Below are positions 58,531 through 64,000 of a stretch of DNA of 64,000 nt, piece by piece; position 1 is the first letter of the stretch, and the number at the start of each line of letters is the position of its first letter. Both the position numbers and the translations under genes were made by a program. The notes beneath the pieces are model-generated. The model did no database searches and was not told the DNA's origin. It worked only from the letters and a program-made list of their open reading frames with translations. Source of the stretch: Erythroxylum novogranatense (Eukaryota; Streptophyta; Magnoliopsida; Malpighiales; Erythroxylaceae); contig CM057233.1 in NCBI GenBank assembly GCA_029891385.1, forward strand, positions 56,638,063 to 56,702,062, written 5' to 3'.

Positions 58531-61500
58531 TTTAGGTGGTATCGAGCCCAAGAGTACGTAATGTATCCGGGCACGCTTTGGAACATAGGTTTCATGCATT
58601 TGAGTCGCGTCGTTGCATCGTGGTAATCGATCCCTAGTCGAGTCACCGAGGATAAATCCTAAGGGTGCGTAAGTGTCAAGTGATTAAGTGAGAGAAGAGT
58701 GATAATCGATTAGAGTGAAAATCCTAAAAGGGATAATTAATTTGGAAAGGATAAAGGAAAATGGATAAGAAGATTGAAATTGTATCGGGTTAGAAACCCT
58801 TATAAGTGATAATAGAATGACCGTGTTGGCTTAGATCGATTTAGAATTTCCAATTAAATTGACAATGTTATGGTGACAGAAAAATGCGATGTTGAGAACT
58901 TGAGAGGTCCATTAGAGATATGGGAAGCATATTGGTTATAGTAGATCTAAGTGAGATTAAAAGCCCTAATGGTTAGGTAATTACGCTCGATCAGATATGT
59001 TATGAAAGGGAAATATTGGAATTGAGTAAAATGTAGATGGTCCAATCGGGCATATCTTGATTCACTAGTATTCGAATTGGAGATTAGTAAATATTATAGG
59101 CGAGATGATAATAGCGAAACGGAAAGAAGCTCAATAGAGTATCAGAACGGTTTATTGAGAACCGAAAGAATCGAAAAAGTAAGATGTTCAAAGGCCTATT
59201 AGAGTGAGGTAAAAGTGTACGGATAGACTGAAATGAATTCGGAAATGGTTATGATCTAGACCGCATCGCTTTGAGACTGAAATTGTTAGGTGATTATGGT
59301 GCTTCGAGGTTGGAAATTGTATGATAAAATCATAAAGGAAAAAGATGACATGATAAATTCTAATCGATGATGTATCGGAAATTCTAAATTAGGTGTACAT
59401 GGACACAAAATGGTAAATGGATAGCCTATAGATAGGGATAAAATGGAGTGGTATCAACGATTTTGTCGGGTATTGGGGACCGTGAACACCGATCATAGAT
59501 CGCTTGAGGAAAATAGAAGATAAGTAGCGTAAAAAAAAAAAAAAAAAAAGGATCATAAGTCGATAAAGCTGTTGATATGACCTTACAAGGTCAAGTCGCA
59601 CGTAACGGATATGTGAATGAGTCATACAGCTAAATGATATGGTGAGAATGAATCAACCACAATAGTGGTGTATGAAAAGAGTTATCAGATTTAAATCGAT
59701 TTCTCGTTAGGGATATCTATCGACAAGAATGTTGATTGTGACTAATGAAAATGAAATGTATGTTATGATCTATGGAAATCATAGAGGAAACGGGCGGTAA
59801 ATGTTTAGAGTGATTATAAGTGTGAAGTTCTTAAAAGGTTAAAGTAGGACAAAGGTGGACTGAGTGTGCCTGTATGAGAGGAACTGAAAAGTGATTATGG
59901 TATAGATTACAGAATAAGTGTGAAAAAAAAAGTATTTAAGTGACTGGCACAAGGAACCTTCGCGAAAGGAATGTTCTGATCTGTTAAATGATGACATAAG
60001 AGTGTCTTGATTGAGATTGTACGTATAGTAAAGAAGGATTGAAAAAGCAATTAAGGATAATAATTGGTTGATGAGACTTTCGTGAACCGTATAAAGATGG
60101 TATCAAGATTTAACGGTCAAATGGATAGAAGTAGGGACAAGTGAAATTGGGACATAGCTCATATTGTTGAGGTTATCTGCACCGTATGTATGTAAATGTA
60201 AAGTATCCAATATGAGTGAGATTTTAATTGAGGTGATTCTATTACAATGTGAAGTGAATCGATCTCCGCATGATGTAAAACTGCTGAGGAATTTAGATTT
60301 GAAACGAAGAATAAAAGAGTCCCGAATTTTGGAGGTTTAAATATGGATGACAAGGTATTAACATATGTTGATAGGAATGATATGAAAACAAATGAGAAGA
60401 GAAATGAAAAGAGTAATTGAATAGAGACAAGAGGGTCAAAAGGAAACCGACAATGAGGTGATGTAGTGACACCTTCATAAAGAAATTGTAGATACACTCA
60501 GGTGTAGACTCAATGAAAAGGGTAAAAGATATACTGAACGCAATAAGACCCTAATAGGGAATTATGCGAGGTAAACAATGGTAGTAACTGTGATTAGAGA
60601 TGAATGTGTTGAGAAGTGTTGAACAAAGAAAAGTGAAAAGAACGATAAGATTAATTGAGGAATCGACATCGATGATATACATACACCGGGAAAAGTAAGG
60701 CGGTGAGTATTGAACTACGACAATATGTTGAACAAGTATGAAATAAATTGAATCGACTGTGATAAAAGGGTATTAGTGTCATTCTCATTATTGAAAGCCT
60801 TGAGACTGAGATTCCTATAAGCATACATCGTGTTAATTTGAGGAAAGAGACGGTATAAATACGATAATGCCGCAATGAATGATCAATTACGATATTGGGG
60901 TTTTCAATGAATGTCAAGCATATCGGGAAATTGTGAAGTGTTTCGAAAATTGAAGTTGTAAAAAAAATAGTGTTAAGAAAGGTTAAGAGTGCGAAAAGTA
61001 AATGGGGAGAAATCTTATGAAGAGTTTGAATATACAAATGGAATTGGAAAACTATAGTGAACAAAAGTCAAGGAGAAGTAAGTGTACCGATAAAAGGTAT
61101 TAGAACAAGAATGTGAACTGTCAAAGTTAGACATTCTAGTCAGCATATTTGAAAAGTGAAATTGAGTAATTGTAGGTATAGAATGAAGTGATTCTTGACT
61201 CAAGTGTTTATAGGTTGAATGTCTAATAAGAAAAAGGTTTGATTATGTTCTTGTTATAGAGTTTTGATTCACTGGAGAATATATACTGTTACATCGCATA
61301 AAGGCTCTTGAGAGTTAAAGACCATAATGGAATTGTGAGAAAAGGAAAGTGACTTAGGAAGACCGCATGGTTAGCTAAAGTGGAAATTGGATCGGACAAA
61401 TGAGATAGAGTAAATCAGATATCCGGATGAAGTGTGTGAACACTATAGAATAGTGAGGTGTCTTACGAGAATCGAATTTGAACATAAAGTGAATGACATA

Positions 61501-62002
61501 TGATAAATGACCGCATAAGGTACATTGTTACCGATTATAGTGAAGTGGAATTAAATGTTACCGTATTGAGTACCAAAGGAATGTCAATCGTCCCCGACGT
61601 GATAACGAGAGGTATCATGCATATGGAGATGTACTTAAGGAATACGCATTGGACTTTATGGCACTTGGGGAAAAAGGTATTAGAGGATAAAATGTGATCA
61701 TCGAATAGATTTAAAATACTGAATCGAGTCACTATCGGAACCAAAGGTAGTGCCTATTCTAGAAATGGCAAGTGAGATAGCTAAGAACATGAGATCGCCA
61801 ACTAATAGTCCGGTCAAATCTATTTACTGCATTTAGTTAGCCTAATCAATAACTCAACCACGATCGAGAGTGGTTATAGTGATCACCGATCGCTGAATTA
61901 TTAAGTGGAAAAGTGTATAGGATATATAGACTCATATGATTATGGTCATAGTGAATCGTTGATCGGGAATTTCGAGGACGAAATTTTATAAGGAGGGAGA
62001 AT
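58531..62002 (+). other. E6 interior, no genes seen
   Basis: 3.5 kb of AT-rich, purine-biased sequence. The short frames on either strand have no recognisable motif. Poor in CAG/CTG and rich in CG: between 58561 and 59280 I counted five CAG/CTG. A run of A at about 59534-59550. The last 40 bp hold the conserved pol-end remnant and polypurine tract. Confidence 0.7.
58537..58549 (+). other. E6 primer-binding site with a missing base
   Basis: Reads TGGTATCGAGCCC. The initiator-Met site is TGGTATCAGAGCCC, so the A of CAG is missing, leaving CG. Confidence 0.88.
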
Positions 62003-64000
62003 TGTAACATCCCACCCTCCTCGGGGTAAAATAGTAAAGTTGGCATAGGATGAGATTGATAAGGAATAATTAAAACTGTTCATGATAATAGGATTGATAC
62101 ACAATCAATCGTGGTACATGGAATTACGGTAAATGCATTCATGACATTCCGGTAATTGGGCCTAACGGTATTTTATTATGATTAACGTGGTTATGGATTT
62201 GAAAATTATTCGAGTCTTATTATTAAGCGCTTTTGATTTTAAGGGATTTTAGGAATTTTTCTGAATTTTCCGAGAAAGTTCCTGACCGCAAAATCGCGCA
62301 GAATCGCCTAAACTTGTTTTGGGGTAGAAAAGGTGATTTTCGTGATTGAAAAATTATTTGGAGTGCATCACACTGCTTTTATAATTTTAGGAATTTCATT
62401 AATTTCGAAAAATAATTGGAAATTCTCTGACGGATAAATCGCCAATTAGCGAACCTACGATTCTCAGATATGAAAATTGCTACCCAATGACACTGTATTA
62501 TTGGGTATATTATTTTGGGATTGGAATTAGGTCATTGGAATTGATTGGATTAATTTTGGACTAGGTTTAAATTGATTAAAATATAAATATGTTGACTTTT
62601 CTTTTACATTGTTGGACTAATGGCATAAAGCCACCTAGCCTCTCATTAATACATTCTTATCATCACTCTCACCCACGGTTATGGTATAGGAAAGAAGGGA
62701 AACAAGCTTTAAATGCTTGAATTGTTGTTTCCACCGAAAATATTTATCTCTTCCTCCACCATCGATTTTTTTTTGCTTCTTCTTTTTTTCATCTTCCTCC
62801 AACACTCAAGAGTTCTCTTTGTCACTAAGCTATAGTCTTCCCATGATGATGAAATATATATGTATGGTGGTAGAAGAAGTGATTAGTGAAGGTAGGAAGT
62901 AAAGAAGTGAAAGGAATTCAAGGTTGGAAAAGCTAAGAGGTAAGTTTTGTTGTTGCTTTCTTTATGATTTGATTTAGGAATTTAATGCCATGGTAGTTAG
63001 AAGCATCTAATGGGAATTGTGGTGTTATTATTAAGCTTATTGATGCTTTACCTTGATGAGAATTATAGTGTAAATTGATGGGTATAAATGTATGGTGTGT
63101 TAGGTTAATGAATGGTTATGGTTGTAACTTGGTTTAGCTTTGAATTTGGTTGGTAGATGATGACTAATCTTGCAAATTAAGTGAGAGTTAAGTGCTGCCA
63201 ATTTTGTGTATTAGCCCTAGTACATGTATGAATGGTATAAGAATTGATTTGTGTTTCTTTGGATGTTTAATGATGTGAAAAGGCATTGAAGTGGTTGAAC
63301 TAAGGTTAACCTTAAATCTGGAAAGTTGGAATTATAATTGATGTTACTGTTTTATTCATAACTTATTGTGTAGAAATGCAAATGAGGTAAGGTTAGTGGC
63401 CACTGAAACTTTGGGATGTTGGCTTCAATTTAGTGTGAAATAGGTGTTGTTGAATTTCAATGATAGAAGGGTGAAATTTTGATGGAAAGTTACTGTTCCA
63501 TTGCCTGTGAACAGTAACCGCAACCATGACATCTGAGTTTTGTTGATTTTTATGAATTAATTGAGATGGAATTAGGGAAAATGATCTTCATGGAAGTTGT
63601 AGCATATTGAATTATCTTTCCATTGCGACTGATCTTGCTATTTTAGAATTATGTATTGGGAGATATGAATTGATTACTAATGACTGGTTTTGAGAATTTT
63701 GGATGAAACCTAGCTTAAGTGTGATTTTGTGAGTTTACTGATTGGAGGCAATTTTAACATTTTATGTGGACTGAATTGGTGTGAGTGAGCTTCTGAAAAG
63801 TTGTAGAGGAAGCGATTATCTTGAAATTGATATTGGGTATGTAATTTTAGAAGTCAGAATTGGGAGATATGATTTTCAAAACTGATCCTACATTAGGTTA
63901 TGAATGGCTGATGATAACAGAAACTTCCATAACAATTTTGAAATTGTTAGAGAGCGAATTGGTGTTGAGTGCTTCATGAAAAATGAAGTTTATGATGTTA
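62003..64000 (+). repeat. E6 3' LTR, first 2.0 kb
   Basis: TGTAACATCCCACCC at 62003; aligns with 54233 onward and runs off the window. Differences from the first copy are mostly single-base indels. Confidence 0.93.

Larger units (their letters stand above)
54233..64000 (+). mobile_element. E6: large non-coding LTR element (LARD-like), 3' LTR incomplete
   Basis: 5' LTR 54233-58530 (4.3 kb), primer-binding site 58537-58549, interior 58531-62002 (3.5 kb), second LTR from 62003 to the window edge. LTRs begin TGTAACATCCCACCC like E3. The interior has no gag or pol that I can recognise. It ends with a GGAATTTCGAGGACGAAATT stretch and a purine tract (AGGAGGGAGAAT), as Tekay/Del elements do. Left flank TCTGA; the right flank is out of view. 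It is probably mobilised by proteins of a coding relative. Confidence 0.85.

Noticed and set aside
1..64000. tRNA, rRNA or other structured RNA genes
   Set aside because: None seen; initiator-Met tRNA matches are only the short primer-binding sites of the elements.

Overview
This is a stretch of flowering-plant nuclear DNA. The only host gene I can recognise is a plant-type prolyl 4-hydroxylase (P4H) on the minus strand. It enters from the right at its start codon (54094) and leaves through the left edge of the window. Almost everything else is LTR retrotransposons, mostly Ty3/gypsy chromoviruses with some Ty1/copia, nested inside the gene. Five P4H exons are visible: 54094-53984, 53911-53780, 52956-52800, 52697-52595 and 1947-1852. 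The last two are separated by about 50.6 kb of nested elements in what was an intron of roughly 0.6 kb. Later exons must lie left of position 1.

Layout, left to right. E0 (<1-1056, minus) is the 5' end of a copia element. Then comes P4H intron 5, exon 5 (1852-1947) and the start of intron 4. E1 (2154-43944, plus, TSD GATTA) is a chromovirus with ~0.46 kb LTRs and is the container for most of the nest. Inside it are E2 (5672-22220, plus, Tekay/Del-like), whose 5' LTR carries an intact-ended copia element C1 (7770-17391, minus, TSD TGTAT), and E3 (22221-33232, minus, Tekay/Del-like, 4.0 kb LTR, one LTR truncated). These are followed by an LTR tail of another gypsy (33233-33752) and a scrap of E1 integrase. 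E4 (33837-42725, minus, TSD ATAAG) comes next, then the rest of E1 and its 3' LTR. A second remnant of intron 4 follows. E5 (44334-52594, plus) is a relative of E1 sitting exactly on the exon 4 splice donor, and its 5' LTR is interrupted by a solo LTR (44588-47543, TSD AAGGT). Exons 4 to 1 follow, with a 450 bp TRIM element in intron 2. E6 (54233 to beyond 64000, plus) starts about 138 bp upstream of the P4H start codon. It has a 4.3 kb LTR and a 3.5 kb interior with no recognisable genes.

The P4H copy looks broken. Exon 3 lacks one base, the exon 4 donor has been separated from its exon by E5, and the promoter is cut short by E6. Most element genes are also broken. The best-preserved coding unit is the 663-residue protease/reverse transcriptase/RNase H frame of E2.

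The less expected signals are structural. (1) GC-rich hairpin cassettes recur inside the AT-rich LTRs of several gypsy families; in E3 there are three hairpins at exact 48 bp spacing with paired base changes. (2) The copia leader contains five perfect AAGTCGACTT palindromes and four small hairpins, one with two compensating changes. (3) Many LTR-pair differences fall at CAG/CTG triplets, where one copy often reads CG; this may be an assembly or base-calling artefact at methylated CHG sites or a real mutational pattern. (4) A deletion junction at 22221 carries a 29 bp templated filler and falls inside a hairpin arm.
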